A stretch of DNA of 64,000 bases. Source: Neokomagataea anthophila. Lineage in GTDB: Bacteria; Pseudomonadota; Alphaproteobacteria; Acetobacterales; Acetobacteraceae. The position numbers were made by a program, and so were the translations under genes. Positions 43,563-52,437 of this stretch are shown here, in pieces (the first letter of the stretch is position 1; every line of letters starts with the position of its first letter). Below the pieces are notes generated by a model. It saw only the letters and a list, made by a program, of their open reading frames with translations. It was not told the DNA's origin and searched no databases. The stretch lies in assembly GCF_018122595.1 (NCBI RefSeq), contig NZ_JAGRQH010000006.1, positions 53,920-117,919 on the forward strand, given 5' to 3'.

Positions 43563-45668
43563 ATGAGCACAGCGCACAGCACAACCACTCCGCCCACGCC
43601 TCGGCGTGATCCGCACAGCATTACTCAATTAGGGCGCACGCGCGTTGATGAGTTTGCTTGGATGAAGGATGAAAACTGGCAACAGGTTCTGCGGGACCCG
43701 AAAGTCCTGCGGGAGGATATTGCCACGCATCTGCGGGCTGAAAATGCTTATGCAGAAGCGGTTTTGAAGGATACGGAAAGCCTTCAAAAGACCCTTTTGG
43801 ACGAAATGATAGGGCGTATCCCACCCGATGAATCATCGGTACCCACGCCGGATGGTGTGTGGGAGTATTACACCCGTTTTGAAAAAGATGCGCAGCATCC
43901 TTTGCGTGTTCGTAGGCCACGGGGTGGTGGAGCGGAAGAAACCCTGCTGGACGTTGAAGCGCGTGCGAAGGATTTCCCCTATTACGCGCTGGCGGCTGCG
44001 GTGCATTCTCCAAATCATCGCTATTATGTCTTTGCTGAAGATGTGCAGGGATCTGAGGTGTATCGGATTCAGGTGCGTGATTTAGCGACGGGTGAGTTGT
44101 GTGCGCCGCCGGTTGAGAGCACGACGGGGAGCTTCACGCTTTCACCGGATAGTCAGTGGCTGTTTTGGATTTTCCGTGATGATCATGGGCGTCCGTCGCG
44201 TATCTATCGCCGTCCGTTATTGGGTGGTGAGGATGTTTTGGTGTTTGAAGAAACCGATTCAGGTTTCTTCCTTAGTATCGGGACGAGTGCTTCACGTAAG
44301 TGGATCGTGATTGAGCGTGGTGATCATGACACGAATGAAACGCTATTGATCCCGGCGGAGCATCCAGAGCGTGCGCCTGTTGTGGCTGCGCCTTTGGTGC
44401 GTGGGGAGCGTTATACGCTCACGCATTGGAATGATCATTTCGTGGTGCTGACCAACCGCGATGGTGCGGTTGATTTCCAACTGATGATCACGCCGGATAC
44501 CGCGACTGACCGCCCGAATTGGCAAAGCTTCGTGCCCTATAAGGTCGGGCATTATGTGCTTGAGGCCACGGCGTCACAGGGGTATTTGGCTTGGGCCGAA
44601 CGGTGTGATGGCAACATCAATCTCTATGTCGTGCCGCAAGGCGTGGCAGGTGATGTCCGCGCAGAAGCAACATCTATCCGTATGGATGAACCCGCTTATG
44701 ATCTGACGCTGCTGGGTTTCCCGGAATACACACACTCCGTGCTGCGCTATGTGTACCAATCACCCACGCGCCCGGCTCACTGGTATGATTATGATGTCAA
44801 AACGGGCGAGCGTATTTTGCAGAAGGTGAGAGATGTGCCGTCAGGGCATGATCCGGAGCATTACGAAACACGTCGTCTCTTCGCTACTGCCTCGGACGGG
44901 GAGCAGGTGCCTGTAACGGTATTGATGAAGCGTGGGCAGGTTCTAGATGGTTCTGCTCCATTGCTGCTTTACGGGTACGGTTCTTACGGTATCTCGATGG
45001 ATGCAACGTTCTCCGTATCGGCCTTTAGTTTGGTGGATCGTGGTTGGGTCTATGCGATCGCGCATATTCGCGGTGGTGCGGAAAAGGGCTGGAGTTGGTT
45101 CCTCGACGGTCGTGCTGAGAAAAAGACCAATACGTTCACAGATTTTATTGCCTCTGCTGAGCATTTGGTTGCGCAAGGTTATGGGCAGGCCGGGCGTATT
45201 GTGGCGCATGGTGGTTCAGCCGGTGGGCTGTTGATGGGTGCTGTGGCCAATATGGCGCCGGAGTTGTTTGCAGGCGTTGCGGCTCAGGTGCCGTTTGTCG
45301 ATATGCTGAATACGATGTCGGATGTGTCCTTGCCGTTGACGCCGCCGGAGTGGCCGGAATGGGGAAATCCGTTGGAAGATGAGGCGGCATATGACCGCAT
45401 CGCCAGTTATTCGCCTTATGACAACATCACCGCGAAGCCTTACCCAGCTATTCTCGCCATGGGCGGCTTGTCTGACCCGCGTGTGACCTATTGGGAGCCA
45501 GCGAAATGGATTGCGCGTTTGCGTGATGTGGCTTTCGGCGGTCCGTTCTTGTGTCGTATTAATATGGACGCTGGGCATGGCGGCTCTTCAGGGCGTTATA
45601 AACGCTTAGAGGAAGTGGCGCTGGTGCAGGCTTTTGCCATTTGGGCTGTGGAGCGATCGGCCGCTTAA
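43563..45668 (+). CDS. ptrB: S9 family oligopeptidase B-like serine peptidase
   Basis: 701 residues: an N-terminal seven-bladed propeller and a C-terminal alpha/beta hydrolase domain. Nucleophile S552 lies in HGGSAGGLLMG, with the acid in LSDPRVTYWEP and histidine in DAGHGGSSGRY. These features, and YGSYG with RGWVYAIAHIRGG, are those of oligopeptidase B, which cuts peptides after basic residues. No signal peptide, so probably cytoplasmic. A terminator follows. Confidence 0.92.
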   Translation: MSTAHSTTTPPTPRRDPHSITQLGRTRVDEFAWMKDENWQQVLRDPKVLREDIATHLRAENAYAEAVLKDTESLQKTLLDEMIGRIPPDESSVPTPDGVWEYYTRFEKDAQHPLRVRRPRGGGAEETLLDVEARAKDFPYYALAAAVHSPNHRYYVFAEDVQGSEVYRIQVRDLATGELCAPPVESTTGSFTLSPDSQWLFWIFRDDHGRPSRIYRRPLLGGEDVLVFEETDSGFFLSIGTSASRKWIVIERGDHDTNETLLIPAEHPERAPVVAAPLVRGERYTLTHWNDHFVVLTNRDGAVDFQLMITPDTATDRPNWQSFVPYKVGHYVLEATASQGYLAWAERCDGNINLYVVPQGVAGDVRAEATSIRMDEPAYDLTLLGFPEYTHSVLRYVYQSPTRPAHWYDYDVKTGERILQKVRDVPSGHDPEHYETRRLFATASDGEQVPVTVLMKRGQVLDGSAPLLLYGYGSYGISMDATFSVSAFSLVDRGWVYAIAHIRGGAEKGWSWFLDGRAEKKTNTFTDFIASAEHLVAQGYGQAGRIVAHGGSAGGLLMGAVANMAPELFAGVAAQVPFVDMLNTMSDVSLPLTPPEWPEWGNPLEDEAAYDRIASYSPYDNITAKPYPAILAMGGLSDPRVTYWEPAKWIARLRDVAFGGPFLCRINMDAGHGGSSGRYKRLEEVALVQAFAIWAVERSAA

Positions 45669-45684
45669 TTGGGTATGGATTGTG

Positions 45685-45725
45685 AAAACCCACTCTCTGC
45701 ATTTTGTCAGAGAGTGGGTTTTTTT
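45685..45725. terminator. bidirectional terminator
   Basis: AAACCCACTCTCTG pairs with CAGAGAGTGGGTTT over an 8-base loop, with an A-run before and T-run after; serves the peptidase and the converging lipase gene. Confidence 0.93.
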
Positions 45726-45734
45726 ATGCCTAAT

Positions 45735-46943
45735 TTATTGAGCAATAGGTGAGCAAATTGAGCTCACGGGTTGGTCATTCATGACGGCTTGTGTGAAGGC
45801 TGCGGAATCCGCCAAAGATGCATTGACGCTCTGTGAGTGGTTTAGCCCACGATAGAGGTGTGCTTGTACTGTCGTACCCGCCGCGCAGGCCGCTTTGACG
45901 AGGCCAAGCTGAGCTTGGGTCGGGACGTCTTGATCGGCGCTGCCTGTGCCGACAAAGAGCGGCTGCTTGAGGTGCAATGTTGGGTATGACAGCGATACAA
46001 AAGCGGGAGCTAATGCTTGCGGCAGTGTGGGTTGGAACGCGCTTTGGCGTGTTAGCCCTTCTTTTGCGACTTCGTCTTCTAGTCCTGTGAGGCAGGTTTC
46101 TGAGGCGGCGTGATAAGCATTCATGGCAGCTGGGGTGAACGCTGCTTCCGGGTGGAAGTTAGGGCTAAGGCCGCCCAGAGAGGCGCCAATCAACAAGATA
46201 TAAGAGACGAGAGGGTCTTGTCCCGGTGCTGGTGTGGGCGCGCCTTGTGGGGCGGGCTGTACCAGCGCCATGGCCATTTGTGGGGTGATGAACGGAATAC
46301 CCGTTGTCACGGTGCCGCGGATGTTCAGATCAGGGCTGTAAGCCGGCGCAAAAGCGGCGGAAGCAAAGGCTGCACCTGCGCCTTGAGAATGCCCAACGAT
46401 TAGAATTTTGTTTTGAAGGTTCTTAAGGCCGGAGAGAGAGGCACGGACGGCGTCAAGAACACTATACGCTTCTGCGCGTGTGTTCAGATAGGGGTGCATA
46501 CCCGGGCCACCAAGGCCCTGATAATCGGTGGCGACAATGGCAAAGCCGCGGTTCAGCCATGCTGTGAGATATGTGGTGTCGCGTTTGCTATGCGCATTGA
46601 GAGATGGCGCACAGGAATCGTTGAGGCCAACGGTCCCATGTGCCCATGCAACGATAGGCCAACCACCCTTTGGTGCAGGGCCATTTGGGAAAATGACTTC
46701 GCCTGTAACGGGTACGGTGCCGTGACCGGTAACGCCGTTGGTAGCAGTATAGGTGATGCGGAATGCAGAACCAGCTTCAGGCAGGCTCAGCGGGGCAGCC
46801 AGCGTGCTGCTGGAGAGCAATGTACCGGCTTTAGGAGCGCTAGTGACATGTGCACCATGGGTAGGTTTTGTTTGGCTTGCGTGGGAGAGGGGGGCTGCCA
46901 AAAGAGCAACGCTGGCTAAAAGGCCCAAAGAAAGATGACGCAT
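45735..46943 (-). CDS. secreted alpha/beta hydrolase, secretory lipase family
   Basis: 402 residues from the ATG at 46943, which has AGGAG 9 bases upstream; a longer frame to 47039 exists but lacks a site. Signal peptide LGLLASVALLAAPLSHAS. The oxyanion region VAWAHGTVGLNDSCAP, nucleophile elbow GHSQGAG, and a late LYRGLNHSQSV that supplies histidine match the secretory lipase (LIP) family. Extracellular or periplasmic ester hydrolysis is likely; the substrate is unknown. The leader holds unusual hairpins. Confidence 0.82.
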   Translation of the reverse strand: MRHLSLGLLASVALLAAPLSHASQTKPTHGAHVTSAPKAGTLLSSSTLAAPLSLPEAGSAFRITYTATNGVTGHGTVPVTGEVIFPNGPAPKGGWPIVAWAHGTVGLNDSCAPSLNAHSKRDTTYLTAWLNRGFAIVATDYQGLGGPGMHPYLNTRAEAYSVLDAVRASLSGLKNLQNKILIVGHSQGAGAAFASAAFAPAYSPDLNIRGTVTTGIPFITPQMAMALVQPAPQGAPTPAPGQDPLVSYILLIGASLGGLSPNFHPEAAFTPAAMNAYHAASETCLTGLEDEVAKEGLTRQSAFQPTLPQALAPAFVSLSYPTLHLKQPLFVGTGSADQDVPTQAQLGLVKAACAAGTTVQAHLYRGLNHSQSVNASLADSAAFTQAVMNDQPVSSICSPIAQ

Positions 46944-46950
46944 ACATAAT

Positions 46951-46983
46951 GCTCCTACCGGGGCGGAGCCATTATGCTCCGCC
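46951..46983 (-). promoter_or_regulatory. two mutually exclusive hairpins in the lipase leader
   Basis: On the minus strand GGCGGAGC pairs with GCTCCGCC (46983-46976 with 46969-46962) around ATAATG. The 3' arm GCTCC can instead pair with GGAGC (46955-46951), the ribosome binding site of the lipase. The two pairings exclude each other, so the first would free the site and the second would hide it. Confidence 0.35.
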
Positions 46984-47072
46984 ACATCAAAAGTTTGGGC
47001 ATCATGTTGTGCGTGACGCTGCGCGTAAACTAGCGCCATGCAACGTCATGATATTGTCATATGGCGCAGAAC

Positions 47073-47492
47073 TCAGGGGGTTGAGAAATCATGCGGTAGC
47101 GCGTGGCAGGCTGCTGCGAGTTGAGGGTGTTTTGGATCAGGGGTGCGACAAATGGTTTGGGCATCCGTACCGCAGATTGTTGTGACATCTTCCATAGCGG
47201 AGGAAGCAACGTCACGTGCAACGCCAATATCCTGGTTGCGGTCGTTCGATTCTTCCTTGCTGAGCTGTTCGTCAGCGTCATGCATGGTCTTAAGTGCACT
47301 ATAGCACGAGTCGCTCACTTCATCTTGGCGGATTTGCAGGACCTGTAAGATTTTATTTACGACGACCCCTTGCATATTAATGGACGGATCATCGTCGTTT
47401 GTGGGGGCGCTATTTCCCGCAGCATGGGCAGAAAACGGCAGAATAAGGGAGGCGGTCAGCAGAAGTGCCGCTTTGGCGGAGCGCGTCATCAT
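47073..47492 (-). CDS. small secreted protein of unknown function
   Basis: 139 residues with a signal peptide (AALLLTASLILPFSAHA). The mature part is helical and acidic with four cysteines (DSCYSAL, TTICGTD, QTICRTP, AAACHAL) that could form two disulfides, plausibly with the DsbB in this window. No family recognised. Two ATGs are adjacent at 47492 and 47489; no ribosome binding site is evident. It diverges from rpmJ. Confidence 0.55.
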   Translation of the reverse strand: MMTRSAKAALLLTASLILPFSAHAAGNSAPTNDDDPSINMQGVVVNKILQVLQIRQDEVSDSCYSALKTMHDADEQLSKEESNDRNQDIGVARDVASSAMEDVTTICGTDAQTICRTPDPKHPQLAAACHALPHDFSTP

Positions 47493-47723
47493 CTGTGTAT
47501 GATCGTTATAAATGCTGGGAAGAGCAAGAGGGGGGCGGCACTCTGTTGCATCTCGTCACAGAGAAGAGGATTTAGGGGGATATATACGTTTTTCAGGGTG
47601 TTTATGCGGGTAATACTTGACTCTCGTGAGACGCATCGGTAAGCGAAGCCATTCTTTTTACGGGCGTATCGTCCCGTTCCGCACGACCCTTAGGGGTTTC
47701 ACCGTCGAGAGCCTGGAAGTACC

Positions 47724-47849
47724 ATGAAGATCCGTAACAGCCTGAAGTCCGCCAAGGTCCGCGATAAGGACTGCCGTGTTGTCCGCCGTCGTGGCCGCGT
47801 GTACGTCATCAACAAGAAGAACCCGCGCATGAAGGCTCGTCAGGGCTAA
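47724..47849 (+). CDS. rpmJ: 50S ribosomal protein L36
   Basis: 41 codons from ATG at 47724: [11 protein letters not shown] ... [22 protein letters not shown] precedes it. Only one cysteine (C17) remains, so this is the zinc-free (C-minus) form of L36, as is usual in alphaproteobacteria. A possible promoter TTGACT-17-TAAGCG lies at 47617-47645. The gene stands alone here, not in the spc operon. Confidence 0.95.
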   Translation: MKIRNSLKSAKVRDKDCRVVRRRGRVYVINKKNPRMKARQG

Positions 47850-47869
47850 TTACGGCTGGGCCGTCTTTC

Positions 47870-48553
47870 ATGATGAATCGGCTTATGACGAAACGGCGCG
47901 GGCTTTCAGCTTGCGCCGTTTTGCTATGTGGGGTGGGGGCTTCCATAGCTGCTCCTGCGCATCAGGGTACTCCGTCCTTAGGGCATACGGATGCCGCAGC
48001 GGCTGTATCGGCACATGCAGATGTTAAGGCTGCTCACCACAAGCCGTTGACGAGTGTTGAGCGTCTGCGCTTGCTTGAAGAGCGTATAGCCAAGGCGAGC
48101 GTTGAAGAGGCTCCTCCCTTGCGGGAAGAGGCTGAGGCCCTGCGTATGAGGGGGCTCAAAGGCGGTACGCGCCTTTTAATATTTGAAGCTCAAGCTGCAG
48201 CAGATAAACATCAGTTTCAGGCCGCTGAAGAGAGTGACACAGCGGCTTTAGCGTTGCAGGGCGATCAACCAATGGTGCGTAGGGCACGAGCTGCGATTCG
48301 TGCTGGTGCCGGGGATTTTGATGGTGCTGTTGAAGACCTGTCGGCCTGTTTGGCTGTAGATCCGGGGGATACAAAAGCGCTGTATGTTCTGGCGAACCTA
48401 GAGCTGGAGCGGCATCAGCCGCAAATTGCAAGTGATGTGCTAAAACTTCTGAAGCAGCGTGACCCATCTTTTCCTGGTGTGGTACCCCCGCTTCCCACCA
48501 TGGAGCGATTTCAAAAACAAGTGGAACTGCAGTTGGATGGCCAACCGGACTAA
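47870..48553 (+). CDS. secreted TPR-like protein
   Basis: 227 residues. Signal peptide (GLSACAVLLCGVGASIAAPA), then a linker rich in Ala/His, then helical repeats of TPR type (about residues 100-200: AQAAADKHQFQAAEESDTAAL, AAIRAGAGDFDGAVEDLSACLAV, ALYVLANLELERHQPQIA). TPR proteins act as scaffolds; partner unknown. Start at 47870 or 47885, with no obvious ribosome binding site; a small hairpin (ACGGC-TGG-GCCGT) lies just before. Confidence 0.7.
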   Translation: MMNRLMTKRRGLSACAVLLCGVGASIAAPAHQGTPSLGHTDAAAAVSAHADVKAAHHKPLTSVERLRLLEERIAKASVEEAPPLREEAEALRMRGLKGGTRLLIFEAQAAADKHQFQAAEESDTAALALQGDQPMVRRARAAIRAGAGDFDGAVEDLSACLAVDPGDTKALYVLANLELERHQPQIASDVLKLLKQRDPSFPGVVPPLPTMERFQKQVELQLDGQPD

Positions 48554-48638
48554 GGCTCAGATCTTTGAGCCCCTTGTGTTCGCCTTATTATGCCCCAATC
48601 TGTTCGTATAGTTTTGAGATTGAACAGGAGTGTGGCGT

Positions 48639-48881
48639 ATGAATGCGAAGACAAAAGGGGCTGCTTGTTCTGCAGTCGATAAAACAGGTAAGTCATGCTG
48701 TAAGCGTCTAGGTGGTGTATTACGCTGTGCTGGCCGCGGGCGTGAAGTGGCGATGACGGGCCTGACGTTCATGGCGTCTTTCGGCCCGAAGCGGTTTCGG
48801 CCGCATTGCCAGCAGGCTCTAGCGGTGATTTCCGTTGCTATTACGGCGGTAGAGTTTTTTAAGAACCGTCGACAAGGTTAA
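48639..48881 (+). CDS. small cysteine-containing basic protein, unknown
   Basis: 80 residues from the ATG at 48639, with AGGAG 8 bases upstream. Five cysteines, including KSCCKRL and VLRCAGRG; basic; ends in a hydrophobic helix (ALAVISVAITAVEFF). No family recognised. The strong ribosome binding site and a terminator 2 bases after the stop argue for a real gene. Confidence 0.55.
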   Translation: MNAKTKGAACSAVDKTGKSCCKRLGGVLRCAGRGREVAMTGLTFMASFGPKRFRPHCQQALAVISVAITAVEFFKNRRQG

Positions 48882-48882
48882 G

Positions 48883-48918
48883 AAAAAGGCGTGGTCCAGA
48901 GATGGGCCACGCCTTTTT
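48883..48918. terminator. bidirectional terminator
   Basis: AAAAAGGCGTGG pairs with CCACGCCTTTTT, giving A- and T-runs on both sides. Serves the small gene and the converging dnaJ. Confidence 0.9.
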
Positions 48919-48968
48919 GATGTTTTATGCGCTTTTAGGTATTGCCAGATACGCCAAGGCGCAGCGGC

Positions 48969-49002
48969 TTCTATGTGGCCATGATGTACTGGCCACATAG
49001 AA
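48969..49002. repeat. 13-bp perfect inverted repeat after dnaJ
   Basis: TTCTATGTGGCCA and TGGCCACATAGAA flank an 8-base loop. It lies between the dnaJ stop and the terminator and has no T-run of its own. It could be an RNA 3' stabilising stem or a protein site. Confidence 0.6.
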
Positions 49003-49018
49003 AAGCTAAGCGTTGTTT

Positions 49019-50167
49019 TTAGCGGCCGTCAAAGAAATCCCGGACTTTTGCAAAGAAGCCTGAGCTTTCTGGGCTGGCTTTGGTGTGGTCACCACCGGCT
49101 TCTTGTTCAAACTCTTCCAGAAGCTCTTTTTGACGCTTACTGAGGTGCTGCGGTGTTTCAACGGATACTTGGATATACATATCCCCGCGTGCCGTAGAGC
49201 GCAGTACTGAGAAGCCCTTGCCGCGGAGGCGGAAGGTTTCGCCCGTTTGCGTGCCTGCTGGGATACGTACACGTGAGCGTGTGCCATCGATGACAGGGAC
49301 TTCAATTTCTGTACCCAATGCCGCTTGGGTCATCCGCAGGGGGACGCGGCAATAGATGTTCGCGCCTTCACGTTGGAAAATCTGGTGCGAGGCTACGCTG
49401 ATATGGATGTACAGGTCACCTGGCGCAACACCTTCGCCACCGGCCTCACCTTCACCAGACATGCGCATGCGCGTGCCATCTTCTACACCGGCAGGGATAT
49501 CCACTTGCAGGGTTTTGGTCTTGGCTTGGGTGCCGCTGCCATGGCAGGTCTTGCAAGGATTACGCACGGTACGGCCTGAGCCGTTACAGGTTGGGCAAGG
49601 GCGCTCAACTAAGAAGAAGCCCTGCTGTGCTCGCACTTTCCCTGCACCGTGACAGGTGCCACAGGTTTGGCTTCCGCCGCTCGCATCTGCCGAGCCAGAA
49701 CCGTTACAGCTCTCACATGAGACGCGGGTTTGGACGTCAATAGACTTTTTAACGCCGCTATAGGCTTCCGTCAGGGTGAGTTCGACCTCAACCTGTACGT
49801 CAGCGCCGGTACGACGTCCGCCACCACCGCGGCGACCGCCCATCATGTCACCGAACATCTGGTCGAAAATATCGCCCAGACCGCCTGCGCCAGCACCAAA
49901 GCCGCCGAACCCGGCACCGCCACCACCGCCCATGCCGCCTTCAAACGCAGCATGACCGTATTGGTCATAGGCGGCGCGCTTTTGCGGGTCTTTAAGGACG
50001 TCGTAGGCTTCGTTGATTTCTTTGAATTTTTGCTCTGCCGTTTCGTCGCCCGGATTGCGGTCTGGGTGAAACTGCATTGCTTTTTTGCGGTAGGCTTTTT
50101 TCAAGTCCGCATCGGATGCACCGCGTGCGGCGCCTAGAACTTCGTAATAATCGGCTTGGGTGGCCAT
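49019..50167 (-). CDS. dnaJ: chaperone DnaJ
   Basis: Co-chaperone that delivers unfolded proteins to DnaK and stimulates its ATPase. 382 residues with the J-domain (HPD at 34-36), a Gly/Phe-rich linker ([16 protein letters not shown]), four zinc-finger CxxCxGxG repeats ([32 protein letters not shown]) and C-terminal substrate domains. Downstream of dnaK, separated by a terminator-like hairpin. Confidence 0.98.
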   Translation of the reverse strand: MATQADYYEVLGAARGASDADLKKAYRKKAMQFHPDRNPGDETAEQKFKEINEAYDVLKDPQKRAAYDQYGHAAFEGGMGGGGGAGFGGFGAGAGGLGDIFDQMFGDMMGGRRGGGGRRTGADVQVEVELTLTEAYSGVKKSIDVQTRVSCESCNGSGSADASGGSQTCGTCHGAGKVRAQQGFFLVERPCPTCNGSGRTVRNPCKTCHGSGTQAKTKTLQVDIPAGVEDGTRMRMSGEGEAGGEGVAPGDLYIHISVASHQIFQREGANIYCRVPLRMTQAALGTEIEVPVIDGTRSRVRIPAGTQTGETFRLRGKGFSVLRSTARGDMYIQVSVETPQHLSKRQKELLEEFEQEAGGDHTKASPESSGFFAKVRDFFDGR

Positions 50168-50253
50168 GGGGTCGGTTCCTGGTATCGGCCCGCTTGGGCA
50201 GGACTTAAAACAAGAACGGCGCCCATCCCCTTTTGAGGAACGGGCGCCCGTCG

Positions 50254-50289
50254 GAAAAACTGCCCGGGAGAGGGGTTATACTCCCCCGG
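50254..50289 (-). terminator. partial terminator between dnaK and dnaJ
   Basis: Minus strand CCGGGGGAG pairs with CTCTCCCGG and is followed by five T. It lies just after the dnaK stop and would lower dnaJ read-through. Confidence 0.6.
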
Positions 50290-50304
50290 AGACGTTATAC
50301 CCGA

Positions 50305-52206
50305 TTAGTGCTTCTTGTGTTCTGAGACGTCTTCGAAGTCAGCGTCGACAACGTTGTCGTCCTTCGCTGCGCCTTCTGCGCCGCCAGCTTCCTGAGAGGC
50401 TTGCTCAGCTTGATAGATGGCCTGGCCGACCTTCATAGCTGCTTGCGTCAGCTTTTCACTGGCAGCCTTGATGGCGTCCGCGTTGTCACCGCTCAGCGCT
50501 TCACGTGCTTCAGCAATAGCGGCTTCAGCTTCGGTCTTGTCCGCTGCAGGAACCTTGTCACCGCCTTCAGAGATGGACTTCTCCGTCTGGTGGATCATGC
50601 TTTCCGTGCTGTTGCGCAGGTCAACCAGTTCACGTTTGGCCTTGTCCGCCGTTGCGTTTGCTTCAGCTTCTTGCACCATACGGTCAATATCGGAGTCAGA
50701 CAGGCCGCCTGATGCTTCGATCTTGATTTGCTGTTCTTTACCGGTCGCCTTGTCTTTCGCCGTAACGTTCACGAGGCCGTTTGCGTCGATGTCGAAGGTG
50801 ACCTCGATTTGTGGAACGCCGCGAGGTGCCGGAGCAATACCTTGCAGGTCAAAGTTACCAAGCAGCTTGTTATCAGCTGCCATCTCGCGCTCACCTTGGA
50901 AGACGCGGATGGTAACAGCTGGTTGGTTGTCTTCAGCCGTTGAGAAGGTCTGGCTCTTCTTCGTCGGGATCGTCGTGTTACGGTCGATCAGACGTGTGAA
51001 GACACCGCCCAGTGTTTCAATGCCCAGTGACAGCGGCGTTACGTCGAGGAGCAGAACGTCCTTAACGTCGCCCTTCAGGACAGCGCCCTGAACAGCCGCG
51101 CCGATAGCGACGACTTCGTCTGGGTTCACGTTACGAGCTGGCTCTTTGCCAAAGAATTCCTTAACGGATTCGATGACCTTCGGCATACGCGTCATACCAC
51201 CGACGAGGATAACTTCGTCGATTTCGCTCGGGGACACACCTGCGTCCTTCAGAGCCGCGCGGCAAGGCGTCAGTGTACGTTGAACCAGATCGTCAACCAA
51301 GCTTTCCAGCTTTGCACGAGACAGACCAACAACGAGATGCTTTGGACCCGTTGCATCAGCCGTGATGAACGGCAGGTTGATTTCGGTTGCCTTGGAAGAA
51401 GACAGCTCGATCTTTGCCTTTTCAGCGGCTTCCTTCAGGCGTTGCAGCGCGAGTTTATCGCCGCGCAGGTCAATGCCTTGCTCTTTCTTGAATTCATCAG
51501 CGAGGAAGTCGATGATGCGGTTGTCGAAGTCTTCACCGCCCAAGAACGTATCACCGTTCGTTGACTTCACTTCGATCACGCCGTCAGAGATCTCAAGGAT
51601 GGAGACGTCGAACGTACCACCGCCCAAGTCATAAACAGCAACCGTGCCGGAATCGCGCTTGCCATGGCCGTAAGCCAGAGCGGCAGCGGTTGGCTCGTTG
51701 ATGATACGCAGCACTTCGAGGCCAGCAATCTTGCCCGCATCACGCGTTGCTTGGCGTTGTGCGTCGTTAAAGTATGCTGGAACCGTGATCACCGCTTGCG
51801 TGACGGTTTCACCCAGATGTGCTTCAGCCGTTTCCTTCATCTTGCCCAGAACGAAGGCAGAGATTTGTGAAGGAGCGTATTTTTCGCCGCGAGCTTCAAC
51901 CCATGCGTCGCCATTGTCGCCCTTAACGATGCCGTAAGGAACCATGTCCTTGTCTTTAGCAACGGTTGGGTCGTCATAACGGCGGCCGATGAGGCGCTTT
52001 ACAGCGTACAGAGTGTTCGTTGGGTTTGTAACAGCTTGACGCTTTGCAGATTGACCAACCAGACGCTCACCGCTCTCGGTGAAAGCAACCATAGATGGCG
52101 TGGTGCGTGCACCTTCGCTGTTTTCGATGACGCGGTTTTCTTCGCCTTCGCGGACCGACACGCAGGAGTTGGTCGTGCCAAGGTCAATACCGATAACTTT
52201 GCTCAT
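50305..52206 (-). CDS. dnaK: chaperone DnaK (Hsp70)
   Basis: ATP-dependent chaperone. 633 residues from the ATG at 52206 (AAGGA 7 bases upstream); the frame extends to 52281 without a ribosome binding site. N-terminal [12 protein letters not shown], ATPase motifs [15 protein letters not shown] and [13 protein letters not shown], linker [17 protein letters not shown], and the C-terminal acidic EDVSEHKKH tail are intact. First of the dnaK-dnaJ pair. Confidence 0.99.
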   Translation of the reverse strand: MSKVIGIDLGTTNSCVSVREGEENRVIENSEGARTTPSMVAFTESGERLVGQSAKRQAVTNPTNTLYAVKRLIGRRYDDPTVAKDKDMVPYGIVKGDNGDAWVEARGEKYAPSQISAFVLGKMKETAEAHLGETVTQAVITVPAYFNDAQRQATRDAGKIAGLEVLRIINEPTAAALAYGHGKRDSGTVAVYDLGGGTFDVSILEISDGVIEVKSTNGDTFLGGEDFDNRIIDFLADEFKKEQGIDLRGDKLALQRLKEAAEKAKIELSSSKATEINLPFITADATGPKHLVVGLSRAKLESLVDDLVQRTLTPCRAALKDAGVSPSEIDEVILVGGMTRMPKVIESVKEFFGKEPARNVNPDEVVAIGAAVQGAVLKGDVKDVLLLDVTPLSLGIETLGGVFTRLIDRNTTIPTKKSQTFSTAEDNQPAVTIRVFQGEREMAADNKLLGNFDLQGIAPAPRGVPQIEVTFDIDANGLVNVTAKDKATGKEQQIKIEASGGLSDSDIDRMVQEAEANATADKAKRELVDLRNSTESMIHQTEKSISEGGDKVPAADKTEAEAAIAEAREALSGDNADAIKAASEKLTQAAMKVGQAIYQAEQASQEAGGAEGAAKDDNVVDADFEDVSEHKKH

Positions 52207-52316
52207 GTTCTGTCCTTTCAGCGGCCTGGCCCGGCCCATATTGGCACCGGAGACAGGCCCTTTGTGACTGTCACACTGCATAAGGCTATAAGCCCCACAC
52301 AGCTTTCAGGGTGAAA

Positions 52317-52344
52317 CTTAGGCAGGGTGAGCCGCGCTTGCAAG
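52317..52344 (-). promoter_or_regulatory. possible heat-shock (sigma-32) promoter of dnaK
   Basis: Minus strand CTTGCA, about 17 bases, then CTAAG. The CTTG core at -35 fits alphaproteobacterial RpoH sites; the -10 is a weaker match to CYTAT. About 110 bases before the dnaK ATG. Confidence 0.3.
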
Positions 52345-52437
52345 GCCCTCTCTAAGACAACCAGATGAAAAAACGTTGGAAATTGTGTTTGTTTGCTCTG
52401 TGATCCCTTTCTCTTGGGAGCGGAATCGTTCACTCTT

